Under the pieces are notes generated by a model, which worked only from the letters and a program-made list of their open reading frames with translations, did not search any database and had not been told where the DNA came from. Made by a program: the position numbers and the translations under genes. DNA of 64,000 nt from Paenibacillus sp. H1-7. GTDB taxonomy: Bacteria; Bacillota; Bacilli; Paenibacillales; NBRC-103111. Shown in pieces: positions 35,165 to 45,053 of this stretch (positions within the stretch are counted from its first letter, which is position 1; each line of letters starts with the position of its first letter). The stretch is from assembly GCF_022354825.1 (NCBI RefSeq), contig NZ_CP031168.1, positions 5,891,501 through 5,955,500 of the forward strand, read 5' to 3'.

Positions 35165-38100
35165 CTACAGCTCCAATATATGAGCACCGTCAAATAAAAA
35201 AATGTATTTAGCCAATACCGGTTTTTTCCATATTCTAGAAACCGCCTGAGCATACAAATCGAGCTGCAGCTGATACCTTTCCCTCACGGCTTGCAGTGCA
35301 GCCGTTCCTCCGCCCTTCAGCTGGTCGGTCTTATAATCCAGCAGCACCAGCCCGTCCTGCTCTTCGAACAGGCAGTCGATAACCCCTTGCAGCAGGATCG
35401 TCTCCTCCGAAACGGCCGGATCCGTATTCCCGTAAACTTCCCTTGCGGGAAGCCCATAGCTGAAAGGCACTTCACGGTGAACTGCCGCAGACTTCAGCAA
35501 TCTTTGTCCCAGCGGGCTCCGGAAAAAGGATACAATGACTTCGGCATCGATTACTTCGCTTTGTGCATCCGTCAACAATTCCTTGCGGACCATATTCGCC
35601 AAAGTTTCTTTCACCTCATGAACAGTTGGCTCGAAATGGACCGGCATATGCTGCATCACCGAGTGAAATACGGTTCCGCGTTCCGCAGCGCTCAGCTTCG
35701 TCTGCTCCATGAATCTCGGACGGCGGACGATGGCCGGGCGAAATCCTTTTTTCCGCTCCTGCGTTTCCAACAGAACCGGCTCCAAAGGCTCGTCAGACAC
35801 AAGCTCCAGCAGCTTATGGTGCTCCGACATCCGTTTCAGCTCGGTGACCGACGTTTTGGAAAGCAGTGTGGACGCCTGCTCATTCGAATACGTCCATGAC
35901 AGCTTGTTCCATACGGAGGATTCGAACGGTCCTCCCTCCCCCGTTTCGCCATCGACAGTCTCCAGCCTGAGTACCGACTGCATCCTCTCTGCCGAAACCT
36001 CGTAGACGGCGGCCGCCTCGGCCATCGCGGTGAACGCCTCAGGACGAACCCAGCGGATCTCCCATCGGGAAGGCTCATCGAGCAGCCATTCCGGCCTCCG
36101 GTATGCAGCAGCGGCATCTTCACGCAGCGCATGACCATCCGGATGCCGTATCAAAGCAGGTCCAAGCCAGTCCAAGTAAGACCGCGCCTTGGCAACAGTA
36201 TCGTCCGGCATCAGCATATCCTCATGCTCCGCTAAACGCGACCAGCTCTGGATCAGCTTGTCCGATCCTTTCACCGTAGCAAGCAGATACAGCTTCTCCC
36301 GTGCTCTGGTCAATGCAACATAGAGCACGCGCATTTCCTCGGCCAGCATTTCCATCCGCATTTTGCGGCGGATCGCAAGCCACGGCAGCGTAGGATAGCT
36401 GATTCTCGCATCCGCATCCATCAGCTTCGGACCGAAACCCAAATCTTTATGAACCATAAACGCATCGGTCAAATCACGCTGATTGAACCGCTTCGCCATC
36501 CCTGCGACGAATACGACCGGAAATTCCAGTCCTTTACTTTTATGTATCGACATGATGCGAACAACGTCTTCCTGCTCACCTAGCGCGCGCGCAGTCCCCA
36601 AGTCGCCACCGCTGTCTTTCATCCGCTCGACAAACCGGAGAAAACGGAACAGCCCGCGGAATGACGTCGCCTCATATTGTCTCGCCCGGTCATACAATGC
36701 GCGCAAATTAGTCTGGCGCTGCTGCCCTCCGGGCAAGCCTCCGACAAAATCGTAAATTCCGGTTTCGCTGTATATATTCCAAATCAGTTCGGATAATGTG
36801 CCTTGCTGGGCAGCTTCCCTCCAGGAGCGGAGTCTGCGCATAAACAGCTGCAGCTTTTGCAGTAAGTCCTCATCGAGGGCCGATTCAAGAACGTTTCCTT
36901 CAGAAACCCGGCTCACTCCGACAACATCATCAATTCCTGCAGCGACTTCCTTCCAGGCTTCCTGGATCTCGACTGTTTCCGTTTCCGTTTCCGCTTCCGC
37001 CGGCTCATAATCATCGCTTGCCAGCGTCGTCTTTTCATGCTCCTGTTCGTTTCTGTGCGTACCTATGTAAGCCCTTACGGCGTCATAAAAAGCACCATGC
37101 TTGCCTGTAATCCGGATTTGCGCCAGCTGCTCGGTCGTCAACTGAACGAGCGGTGAGCGCAGGACGGCGGCGAGCGGAATATCTTGATACGGATTGTCGA
37201 TAATTTTGAGCAGCGATAACAGCATCTCGACTTCCGTTGCAGAGAAGTAACCGCTGTTCAGCTCGGCATATGCCGGAATTCCTTGCTGCTTCAGCTCTTC
37301 GATGAACACCGGGGACCACTGCTGAGTAGCTCTGAGCAGAATAACCATGTCCCGGAACGTAATGTCTCTTTTGCCGCCTGTTGATTTATCGAACACTTGG
37401 AATGCGCCTGTGCCTCCCGCTCCGAGCAGCTGATGGATTTGTGCAGCAATAGCTCTCGCCTCCAGCTGCGCCGTCTCCAGCTCGCGCGCTTCTGCAGCCG
37501 GGTCGAGCTTGTCCGCGGATTCGCCCTCTTCGCCCGACGCATCTTGCGCTGCGCCTTCCTTGTCGGCATCCTCCGGACTATACGGCGTATCCTGCTCCGT
37601 TCGGTCAATTAAAATCAGCTCGGCCGCTTCCGTACCGTTACTCTGAACGTCCCATTCAGGATAATAAGCGGCACCGTACTTCAGCTCGGCACGGTCGTCA
37701 TAAGAAATCTCCCCCACTGTTTCGCCCATCAGCTGTTTGAAAATATAGTTAACCCCATGGACTATCGACAACCGGCTCCGGAAATTACGGGCGAGGTCGA
37801 TTCGTTGTCCAGGCTCTGTGCCTTCGGTCCGATAGCTCTTGTATTTACCAAGAAACAAGCCGGGTTCAGCTAACCGGAACCGGTAAATGCTCTGCTTGAC
37901 GTCACCGACCATAAACCGGTTGCCCGGCGCCTCCCTTGAGATCAGAGCTACGATAGACTCTTGAACGCGGTTTGTATCCTGATATTCGTCAAGCAGTACT
38001 TCAACGAATCGCTCTCTGTAGCCGAGCGCAGCCTGCGACGGCATCATGGCATCGCCGTCTTCATCTACCGTGGATAATATTTGCAGGCAATAGTGCTCCA

Positions 38101-39217
38101 AATCGCCAAAATCGACAAGGCCTTTGGCCTTCTTCGCTTCCTGGTATCTTCGGCCGAATTCAATGACAAGCTCCACCAGCGTCTTCATTACCGGAGCCAT
38201 TTGCCGCAGCTCTTCGTCGTACTGCTGGGGTGTGCGAGCAAACAGCTCCTCCGTCAGGTCGGACAGCTGATCCTTCGCACGGCTTCTCAGCTCCTTCACC
38301 TGCTCCTGCAGCTCTTTATCGTATTGATCTCCCTTGCACGGCTTCAGCTTTCCGAAGGAAGCTCCTTGAAACGACTCGTATAGGTGCTCCCACGAATAGC
38401 CTGCCACCTGCTGCAGATAGTTCACGGCTTCGATATCATCCTGCAGGTTTTGAAGGTAAGGGGCAGGGCCTCCAGGCTGCTCGGCCACTCGTACGGCTTC
38501 CCTCAGAATGGAGGCAATGCCTTCCAGCTCCAGCTGAACGGATGCCAGCAAGCTGGGCAGCCAAGGGTTCGGATCATCCGGGCTCCTGTCGAACATGGCG
38601 GCCATTTCACGCAGCCATGCGGCCGGACGCGGATGGCTTCGGGATTCGTCGTAGAGCCGCTGCACCAGCCGGTACAGCACATCGTCGCTCTTTTCGCCGC
38701 TGAAACCGTCCACCAGCCGCCAAAAATCTCCGCCTTCCTCCGCAGCGCCATACTGTTCCTCGAACAGCTCCTCGATCAGGTCCTGGCGCATAAGCTCGCT
38801 CTCCGTTTCGTTGGCGATACGGAACCCCGGATCCAAAGCAATGGTCTGATAGTGCGTTTGGATCACTTCCAGACAAAAGGAGTGCAGCGTCGTAATAGAC
38901 GCTCTGCCGATCAATGCAAGCTGTCTGCGGATATGGTCTGACCCGGGATGAAGCTCCAATGCTTTTTCCAGCGCTTCGCTAATCCGGTGTCTCATTTCCG
39001 CTGCAGCGGCATTCGTAAACGTAGCGACGAGCAGCCTGTCGACATCCACCGGCTCCTGCTCGTCGGATATTCGCCGAATAATCCGTTCCACCAGGACGGC
39101 CGTTTTTCCCGAGCCTGCTGCCGCAGCGACCAGCATGTCGTGGCCATGAATCGTAATCGCATCCCATTGATCGTCCGTCCACGAGGCATTCTCAGGCTTA
39201 GGTATTTTGTTGATCAT
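35165..39217 (-). CDS. addA: ATP-dependent helicase/nuclease subunit A (AddA)
   Basis: A 1350-residue AddA. UvrD-like helicase motifs include Walker A LVAAAAGSGKTAVLVERI (~30-47) and motif II EVLLDEYQDTN. A RecB-type nuclease domain at the C-terminus has LLDYKTDQL (Asp1294, Lys1296). With AddB it resects double-strand ends up to Chi-like sites for RecA loading. It is somewhat longer than B. subtilis AddA, with an Asp/Glu-rich insert near residues 535-575. The start 39217 follows GGGAGGTG; the gene overlaps the end of addB by 20 nt, so the subunits are translationally coupled. Confidence 0.97.
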   Translation of the reverse strand: MINKIPKPENASWTDDQWDAITIHGHDMLVAAAAGSGKTAVLVERIIRRISDEQEPVDVDRLLVATFTNAAAAEMRHRISEALEKALELHPGSDHIRRQLALIGRASITTLHSFCLEVIQTHYQTIALDPGFRIANETESELMRQDLIEELFEEQYGAAEEGGDFWRLVDGFSGEKSDDVLYRLVQRLYDESRSHPRPAAWLREMAAMFDRSPDDPNPWLPSLLASVQLELEGIASILREAVRVAEQPGGPAPYLQNLQDDIEAVNYLQQVAGYSWEHLYESFQGASFGKLKPCKGDQYDKELQEQVKELRSRAKDQLSDLTEELFARTPQQYDEELRQMAPVMKTLVELVIEFGRRYQEAKKAKGLVDFGDLEHYCLQILSTVDEDGDAMMPSQAALGYRERFVEVLLDEYQDTNRVQESIVALISREAPGNRFMVGDVKQSIYRFRLAEPGLFLGKYKSYRTEGTEPGQRIDLARNFRSRLSIVHGVNYIFKQLMGETVGEISYDDRAELKYGAAYYPEWDVQSNGTEAAELILIDRTEQDTPYSPEDADKEGAAQDASGEEGESADKLDPAAEARELETAQLEARAIAAQIHQLLGAGGTGAFQVFDKSTGGKRDITFRDMVILLRATQQWSPVFIEELKQQGIPAYAELNSGYFSATEVEMLLSLLKIIDNPYQDIPLAAVLRSPLVQLTTEQLAQIRITGKHGAFYDAVRAYIGTHRNEQEHEKTTLASDDYEPAEAETETETVEIQEAWKEVAAGIDDVVGVSRVSEGNVLESALDEDLLQKLQLFMRRLRSWREAAQQGTLSELIWNIYSETGIYDFVGGLPGGQQRQTNLRALYDRARQYEATSFRGLFRFLRFVERMKDSGGDLGTARALGEQEDVVRIMSIHKSKGLEFPVVFVAGMAKRFNQRDLTDAFMVHKDLGFGPKLMDADARISYPTLPWLAIRRKMRMEMLAEEMRVLYVALTRAREKLYLLATVKGSDKLIQSWSRLAEHEDMLMPDDTVAKARSYLDWLGPALIRHPDGHALREDAAAAYRRPEWLLDEPSRWEIRWVRPEAFTAMAEAAAVYEVSAERMQSVLRLETVDGETGEGGPFESSVWNKLSWTYSNEQASTLLSKTSVTELKRMSEHHKLLELVSDEPLEPVLLETQERKKGFRPAIVRRPRFMEQTKLSAAERGTVFHSVMQHMPVHFEPTVHEVKETLANMVRKELLTDAQSEVIDAEVIVSFFRSPLGQRLLKSAAVHREVPFSYGLPAREVYGNTDPAVSEETILLQGVIDCLFEEQDGLVLLDYKTDQLKGGGTAALQAVRERYQLQLDLYAQAVSRIWKKPVLAKYIFLFDGAHILEL

Positions 39218-42200
39218 CCGGTTCACCTCCCGATTTCCCGTCCGGCTCATCGAACAGTGTCAGCTGCTCTGCCGTAGTATCCTCTTTCTGTTCAATAGCA
39301 GCTCGCTCCAGCTTTCTGCCAGCTTGGACCGCCGATCTGGCAGGGCGGAACGGAATCACTTGGGGAGCAGGCAGCGCTTCAACCCGTTCCTTCATCATCT
39401 CCAACGCCCGCTCCTTGCCGACTGGCGTCAGCACCTTGTGCTCGTTGGCTTCAAACTGCGTATCGAACTGACAGACCGGCTTGAACGAGCAGAAAGTACA
39501 TGCGGCTTCCGTACCCATACGGTACGGTTTGATTGCGACATCGCCGCTTGTCATTGCCGTTCCTATGCCTTTAATCGTCCTGCGCACATAGCTTCGAAGC
39601 ACGTCCCACTGAGCGTCGTCCGCGACGGACGACGATTTGTAGAAGCTCCCGTCGTTCTTCAAGGCCGCGGGAATCAGCTGGGAATGACCGCTCGATTTCA
39701 CAAGCGTCGTATCCATCATTCGGGCCGTTTCCGCATCGGCACGGATCAAGCCTCTCATTTTGTACCGTTTGCGAAGCTCCTCCTCCGCTTTTTGCTCAGA
39801 AATCCGGTTCTGCGTCTGAAGCAATGGATTATGCACATGGAAATAAAGGACACCTGCAGGCTTGGCCTCCGTCCCTAACCATTCGTTGGCGTGGGTCAAT
39901 ATGACATCCAGATACGTGAGCATCTGCAGCGACAAGCCATAGTACACCTCCGACAGCTGCAGGGCCGTCGGGCTTGACTTGTAATCGATGACCCTCAGCA
40001 GCGTCCCCTGCTCCGTATCCGCACGATCGACCCGGTCGATCCGCCCTCTGACGTCCATCCGGATGCCGTTCTCAAGCATATAAGAAAGCGGAGGAATCGG
40101 CTGATCCGCCCCAAAACCGATCTCGAGCCCCACCGGCACGAACTGCCCTAGCTTGGCATGCTCTCCGAGCATTTGCGCCGAGCGCCCGATGACCTGCTTC
40201 AGCTTGCGGGCAATGTACGAGTAGCGCTGAGAGCTGAACAAAATTTCGCTTTGCAGTCTAGGCGCCAGCAAATCGACAACATTTCCCGCCTTGACCAAAT
40301 AATCATCGGCGGTCAGATTCGCCCAGTCGCCTCCTTCCTCGGTTATACGCTCGGCGAACATGCTGAGCGCAGCGTGAAACAGCTGCCCGATATCGGGAGC
40401 CTGCAGGCGGAAAATACGCCGTTCCTGCAGCCGCAAGCCGTGTGATGCGAATTGGGAGAATGGACACGCTACAAACCGCTCCATTCTGGAGACGCTCGTC
40501 AGAACATGCTCTCCATACAGCTGCCGGCTTGTATCCGGCGTCAAAGGCATGGCTTCATTCGTAAATGTCAGCGCCTGCAGCATTTGCTTGAGTCGCTCGC
40601 TCCAGCCGGGCTGACGAACAAACCAATTGTATACGTCCCACCATACGGACGATATCGTCTCTCCCTTCATCCAGCCCTTTAGCTGAACTACGAGGTACGA
40701 CATGGCTTTCTCGGGGCGCGCAATATAGCCAAGCTGCTCCGTGGCGGACATGTCCGCTGAAGGCTCCGCCATCATGAGCCGTTCCTTGATCTCTGGGAAC
40801 ATGCGCTTCATATGCCGGATCACATCGGATGGCAGCAATGACTTCCCTTCCTCGTCCGCGAGAGGATAACTAAGCCACAAGCATTCCGAAGGCGTACAAA
40901 ATGCGCAGTAAATCAAAAACTGCTCGTCCAGCAGCTTCCTCCGGCTCCCTTCAGCCATGGACAATCCAAGGCCCGTCAGTGTTTCCCGCTCCGGCTCGCT
41001 TAACACGCCGTCCTCTTTCATCTTCGCAGGGAGCACGCCTTCATTCACTCCGAGCACAAACACATGCTTTACATTGCCGGACCGGGTACGGTCCATGCTT
41101 CCAATCAGTACCTGATCCAGCGACGGGGGCACTAATCCAAGCTTGATGCTCTCCATTCCGGTTTCCAGAAGACCTGCGAACATCTCCGTGGTTACCTCTT
41201 CGTCTCCCATCAGCTCGACCAATTGATCGAACATATCGATAACCCGATCCCATACTTGCGCATGTTCTCTCGCCTTTTCCGGCTTGCCTTCATTTATCGC
41301 CCGCTGGCTCCAGCTCTCGAGCCTGTCCGGAACGCGCAGCTCAACTAGCAGCTCGTATAATGCTTTTACTTTATCCATGACGGATTTGGCCCGTCTCATC
41401 GATTCCTGAAGCTTGAACAGCGGTTGTGCCACACTATTGCGGCAAACGTTCATTTTATGTATAAAAGCCGCTTCCGTCTCGCTGGCCGCTGCATCCGGCT
41501 GCTCCAAGCTCGAACGCAAGGAGTAGGTCCAAGGCTTTCCATCGAACCATTTCGAGCCTTGAATGCCAAAGGCAAGCACATAATTCTCCAGCTGATCCAT
41601 AGCATGCCTGTCCAGACGGATCCCGTCTGCTTTCTGCTCCAGAGGGATGAAAAACTCTGTTTTCACACAGCGGAACACCGCATCGTATTTCCAGTAACGC
41701 TCTATGACCTCAAGCGAAGAACGGATAAGCTCCACTACGGGATGGTGCATGACGGACCGCTTTTGATCGAAAAAATGCGGGATGCCGAAATCGGTGAACG
41801 TAGCCGACAGCAGCTCGCCGTAGGCTTCCGCATTTCGCACCGTCACCGTGATATCCCGGAACCTGAGATTGTTCTCTCGAACGAGCCGCAAAACCTCCCG
41901 CGCGGTCCCTTCCACTTCCGCTCTCCGGCTTACCGCAGCCGTCAGCTTGACCCCGTCCCTCTCTTTCGATGCGCTGCCAGCGGAACGATATGGCTTCTTC
42001 AGCCGCTGATCCATCTCCTTTTCCAGATGCGTCAGCATCGGGCTGTCCTTAAACCTTACGGGGGGATCGCATTGCAGCAGAATCGTTTCCCTAACCGGAA
42101 TATGCAGCTTGTCGAGCCGTTCCTGCAGCTGAAGCATAGTTCTTGCCGTCGGATGGAACAAATCCAATTCGTGAGGCATATCCCCAAGCCTATATTCACG

Positions 42201-42908
42201 GTCAAGATTCAAAGTCATCGTAACTTCCCGGCACGAAGCAACCATGCTCTCAACAACCGCAAGCTCCTGCGGAGTAAACCCGTGGAAGCCGTCAATCCAG
42301 CATTCGGCGCCGCGAACATAATCGGACTTGGGCAGCTGGGCGGCAAGCAGCGTCAGGAAATCTTCCCCGTCCAAATAAGTGCGTGACAGCTCCTGCTCGA
42401 ATTCCCCGTACAGCAGCTGAAGATCATGCAGCTTATCCTTAATTGAAGACGATTGATCGTGAACGGGCGAGCTTCTGTAGAATGATTCCAACCCTTCCGA
42501 TGTAATGCAATACCGTTTGAATTCCTTGAATAAATCGCTTATTTTCTCTATGAAGCCCATCTGATCCGCACTGGCGGAAAATAGCTTTAGACGGTCGCGT
42601 TGCTTATGTAATAGTTTGTGCAGCAGCAGTTTTTTCCCCGTATCGTCAATCGGCAGTCTCGCAGTCCCTCCGACCTCCTGCATGACCCGCCAGGCGAGTC
42701 TTCGAAAGCTGAGCACCTGAGCCCGCAGCGTTCCGCCCAGCTCCGGAGTCGAAGCCAACGCATATTCAGCCTGAAAGGTCGCCTGCTCGGGAACCAGAAG
42801 AATAAGCGGACGTCCGCTTGGCGCTTCGAGCAGCTTCTCTTTAATACTGCTCAGGCAGTATTCGCTTTTTCCGCTGCCCGCTCTTCCCAACACAAAACGG
42901 AATGCCAT
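39198..42908 (-). CDS. addB: ATP-dependent helicase/nuclease subunit B (AddB)
   Basis: A 1236-residue AddB. The N-terminal P-loop is FVLGRAGSGKSEYC. Inactive helicase-like domains follow, and a C-terminal RecB-type nuclease contains RGRIDRVDRA and VIDYKSSPT. The iron-sulfur cluster cysteines are at 815 (VACPFSQF), 1137, 1140 and 1146 (CTFCSFKPVC), the spacing expected for AddB. It nicks the 5' strand while AddA cuts the other. It leads the addB-addA-sbcD-sbcC series, and a LexA-like box lies in its promoter. Confidence 0.97.
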   Translation of the reverse strand: MAFRFVLGRAGSGKSEYCLSSIKEKLLEAPSGRPLILLVPEQATFQAEYALASTPELGGTLRAQVLSFRRLAWRVMQEVGGTARLPIDDTGKKLLLHKLLHKQRDRLKLFSASADQMGFIEKISDLFKEFKRYCITSEGLESFYRSSPVHDQSSSIKDKLHDLQLLYGEFEQELSRTYLDGEDFLTLLAAQLPKSDYVRGAECWIDGFHGFTPQELAVVESMVASCREVTMTLNLDREYRLGDMPHELDLFHPTARTMLQLQERLDKLHIPVRETILLQCDPPVRFKDSPMLTHLEKEMDQRLKKPYRSAGSASKERDGVKLTAAVSRRAEVEGTAREVLRLVRENNLRFRDITVTVRNAEAYGELLSATFTDFGIPHFFDQKRSVMHHPVVELIRSSLEVIERYWKYDAVFRCVKTEFFIPLEQKADGIRLDRHAMDQLENYVLAFGIQGSKWFDGKPWTYSLRSSLEQPDAAASETEAAFIHKMNVCRNSVAQPLFKLQESMRRAKSVMDKVKALYELLVELRVPDRLESWSQRAINEGKPEKAREHAQVWDRVIDMFDQLVELMGDEEVTTEMFAGLLETGMESIKLGLVPPSLDQVLIGSMDRTRSGNVKHVFVLGVNEGVLPAKMKEDGVLSEPERETLTGLGLSMAEGSRRKLLDEQFLIYCAFCTPSECLWLSYPLADEEGKSLLPSDVIRHMKRMFPEIKERLMMAEPSADMSATEQLGYIARPEKAMSYLVVQLKGWMKGETISSVWWDVYNWFVRQPGWSERLKQMLQALTFTNEAMPLTPDTSRQLYGEHVLTSVSRMERFVACPFSQFASHGLRLQERRIFRLQAPDIGQLFHAALSMFAERITEEGGDWANLTADDYLVKAGNVVDLLAPRLQSEILFSSQRYSYIARKLKQVIGRSAQMLGEHAKLGQFVPVGLEIGFGADQPIPPLSYMLENGIRMDVRGRIDRVDRADTEQGTLLRVIDYKSSPTALQLSEVYYGLSLQMLTYLDVILTHANEWLGTEAKPAGVLYFHVHNPLLQTQNRISEQKAEEELRKRYKMRGLIRADAETARMMDTTLVKSSGHSQLIPAALKNDGSFYKSSSVADDAQWDVLRSYVRRTIKGIGTAMTSGDVAIKPYRMGTEAACTFCSFKPVCQFDTQFEANEHKVLTPVGKERALEMMKERVEALPAPQVIPFRPARSAVQAGRKLERAAIEQKEDTTAEQLTLFDEPDGKSGGEPDDQQNT

Positions 42909-43037
42909 GGAGCTTCCTCCTCATCTATGTACAATAGTCACTTGGATATAGGTAGCCATAAGAAAGTAACATTTCACTCTAATTCTATTATTCTACCAAA
43001 AAACACTCTTTTTGGGGTAAGGGATGTTTTGGTTCAT

Positions 43038-43065
43038 ATTATACCACACAGAGAACATATGTTCT
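43038..43065 (-). promoter_or_regulatory. addB promoter with LexA-type SOS box
   Basis: Minus-strand TATAAT (43038-43043) is preceded by the palindrome AGAAC-ATAT-GTTCT (43052-43065), which matches the Gram-positive LexA core GAAC-N4-GTTC and overlaps the spacer and -35 position. The -35 itself is weak (TAGAAC). About 130 nt separate it from the addB start. Confidence 0.65.
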
Positions 43066-43127
43066 ATTACCTCGAAACGAAGCCATGATGGTACGTTGGT
43101 GCGCGCTCTAAGCTTATTGAATCGCAC

Positions 43128-43166
43128 GAAAAAAACCGGCACCTGTTCTTCGACAGCTCCGGTTTC
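43128..43166 (-). terminator. Terminator after the CE12 esterase gene
   Basis: Minus-strand AAACCGG..CTGT / ACAG..CCGGTTT hairpin followed by T7, 15 nt past the stop at 43181. Confidence 0.88.
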
Positions 43167-43180
43167 GTAAGATCCGTTTT

Positions 43181-44281
43181 TTAGTTAGACCGCAAATAAT
43201 GTTGGAGAGGCTCCACTCCGGCCTCGCGGATACATTCCGTCACAAGCCGTGCAATTTCAACGCCTCCGTATTCCGTAAAGTGCGTGTTATCCTGCGCCCC
43301 ATCCGGAAAATTGGCATATTCGTTCGGCTCCGCCCACATAAAAATACGTTTGGTCGCCTCTTCGCCCCGCTCCTCGAACAGCCGCTTGCTTTTGCCTGCC
43401 AAATCCAGAAAAGGAACCTCCTCGCGTTCAGCCAGCTGCCGCATTGCTTCGATATAATCGCCGTGGGTATTCTCAATGCAATGCCGCGCATCAAAAAAGC
43501 GTCTGTGCATCGGCGATACAAGCACCGGATAAGCGCCTCTCTGCCGTGCACCGTCAATATACTGCTTCAGATAGTGCTGGTACGTAGTGAAAGCGTCCGT
43601 CCCGCCTTCGTTGTCCTTCTCATCGTTATGAGCGAACTGAATGAGTAAGAAATCCGAAGGAGCTATCTGATTCCAAATATGATTCAGCCGGTTTTCGGTA
43701 ATAAAGCTTTTGGAGCTTCTGCCCGAGCGCGCATGGTTGGATACCGCAATGTCCGCCGTCAGAAACTTCGGGAACATTTGGCCCCATCCCGCATAAGGAT
43801 ACTGGCCTGAGGGCTGGTCGGTTACCGTAGAATCTCCTGCCAAAAATAACGTAGGCATCTCTCCCGCCCGTTCGATTTCTATGGCGTAAACGCTCGGCGC
43901 AGCGCCGGAAAACGCCAGCTTCAGCTGTCCGTCCTCGGCTCTCACGGCAAAGGTTTCCCGGACGAACTGTCCTGGAGCGGTATGAATATTGTCCAGCATC
44001 AACCGCCCGAGACCGGCTTTGACCGTCGTCGCGGATGGAGCATCCGGGTGCCCCAATGTTAAGGTAACGGAATAATTGCCGAAAGGCACGTCCACTCTGA
44101 ACGTCGGCACCGGCTGAAGAAAATAATCCCCAGGCCACGAATCGCGTAAATCCTCGTTCCTAGAGGGATGCACCGACTGGGAGAAGCCATAGCCTCTGGC
44201 GCTGCTGTACGAAGTATTCAGTGTCACGGGAATAAATTCTGAGCTTGTTTCATTGGGATGAAAAGCAAATTGTATTTTCAT
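43181..44281 (-). CDS. Rhamnogalacturonan acetylesterase-like SGNH hydrolase (CE12)
   Basis: A 366-residue enzyme. Residues 1-~125 form a beta-sandwich-like N-terminal domain. The SGNH/GDSL hydrolase follows, with TLFLAGDSTVTD (nucleophile Ser), NHARSGRSSKSF (Gly), IQFAHNDEKD (Asn) and DNTHFTEYGG (Asp, His). CE12 esterases such as YesT/RhgT remove acetyl groups from rhamnogalacturonan I, helping pectin breakdown. No signal peptide is visible, so it probably acts on imported oligosaccharides. GGAGG stands 6 nt before ATG 44281; an in-frame codon at 44326 has no ribosome site. It is monocistronic with its own terminator. Confidence 0.88.
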   Translation of the reverse strand: MKIQFAFHPNETSSEFIPVTLNTSYSSARGYGFSQSVHPSRNEDLRDSWPGDYFLQPVPTFRVDVPFGNYSVTLTLGHPDAPSATTVKAGLGRLMLDNIHTAPGQFVRETFAVRAEDGQLKLAFSGAAPSVYAIEIERAGEMPTLFLAGDSTVTDQPSGQYPYAGWGQMFPKFLTADIAVSNHARSGRSSKSFITENRLNHIWNQIAPSDFLLIQFAHNDEKDNEGGTDAFTTYQHYLKQYIDGARQRGAYPVLVSPMHRRFFDARHCIENTHGDYIEAMRQLAEREEVPFLDLAGKSKRLFEERGEEATKRIFMWAEPNEYANFPDGAQDNTHFTEYGGVEIARLVTECIREAGVEPLQHYLRSN

Positions 44282-44306
44282 TAGGTTCCTCCAACAAGCG
44301 GTAATG

Positions 44307-44350
44307 TCGCTGACTTCTCGAAACATGATGATATGAAACTAAGTCAGCGA
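44307..44350. repeat. 10-bp inverted repeat in the CE12 gene leader
   Basis: TCGCTGACTT (44307-44316) and AAGTCAGCGA (44341-44350) are perfect complements 24 nt apart, starting 25 nt upstream of the CE12 start codon. They could form an mRNA hairpin or a bipartite regulator site. Confidence 0.5.
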
Positions 44351-44378
44351 TCGGTCTTTTGTTAATATTACCTTATAG

Positions 44379-44388
44379 TAAGCGCTTA
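44379..44388. promoter_or_regulatory. cre-like or LacI-type operator palindrome
   Basis: TAAGCGCTTA is a perfect 10-bp palindrome about 100 nt upstream of the CE12 esterase gene. In context (AGTAAGCGCTTAGC) 11 of 14 positions fit the CcpA cre consensus TGWAANCGNTNWCA. It suggests catabolite control or a LacI-family regulator of pectin use. Confidence 0.5.
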
Positions 44389-44470
44389 GCCCCCTGAATT
44401 CAATCCGAATAATTTCGCATTTTATCAATTTTTGAAACCAGACTGCAGGAGGGACGTCGAACCATGTCCG

Positions 44471-44938
44471 CTACCAGACAGGACGAAACGCTCCAGGCTT
44501 GGCATTGGGAAAGCTGTGAACCAATTCCCGCATATCGTGGCGGAGCGATCGTATGGCTTCTTCTCCAACCATCTGTTCCCAACGTCGCTCTATCGAGGAA
44601 AATACAGCTTCCGTAGTTCGGATACATCGCCAGCCACGCTCCGTTAATACGACGAGCTTCCCCCTGCGGTCGGATGGATGCGGCTCCCTGCTGACATAAC
44701 CCCGCTCTTCCAAATAATCTATTGTCAAACTGGCAGCCTGTTTGGTAATTCCAAGATGATCCGCTATTTCGTTTCCCGTTGCGCCTCCATGGGATAGTTT
44801 TTGAAAAATAAATCCGTGAGACGGACGAACGTCGTCAAATCCTGCCTTGGCCAATTCATCATGCAATTCGTCTACCGCCAAGCGAAATGCAGTTGCAAAG
44901 AGAATCGTAAGCTCGTATCCCGGTGCCTCGTGCGCCAA
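44471..44938 (-). CDS. MarR-family transcriptional regulator
   Basis: A 155-residue MarR protein. The winged helix is clear: GATGNEIADHLGITKQAASL (recognition) and VSREPHPSDRRGKLVVLTERG (wing). I place the start at TTG 44938 because AGGAGG lies 10 nt upstream and the length then fits the family; the ATG at 44983 and GTG at 44995 have no ribosome site. It is downstream of an NTF2-like gene whose promoter carries two palindromes of the type MarR dimers bind, so it is a candidate regulator of that gene. A weak terminator separates the two. Confidence 0.88.
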   Translation of the reverse strand: MAHEAPGYELTILFATAFRLAVDELHDELAKAGFDDVRPSHGFIFQKLSHGGATGNEIADHLGITKQAASLTIDYLEERGYVSREPHPSDRRGKLVVLTERGWRCIRTTEAVFSSIERRWEQMVGEEAIRSLRHDMRELVHSFPNAKPGAFRPVW

Positions 44939-45002
44939 TGCCCTGTCCCCTCCTAACGAATTCGATCCAGCAAACTCATCCATCCATTTTACCACGATTC
45001 CT

Positions 45003-45041
45003 GAAAATAACTAAGGCCGCCCGATGAAAGAGCGACCTTAA
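45003..45041 (-). terminator. Probable terminator after the NTF2-like gene
   Basis: Minus-strand TAAGGTCGC/GCGGCCTTA stem (one mismatch) with ~11-nt loop followed by GTTATTTT, 13 nt past the stop. Confidence 0.55.
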
Positions 45042-45053
45042 GCATTTCATAAG

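Noticed and set aside
44464-44620. Plus-strand ATG with a good AGGAGGG site at the end of the MarR gene
   Set aside because: It opens only a ~50-codon frame antisense to MarR with no family likeness; the ribosome-site match is probably chance.
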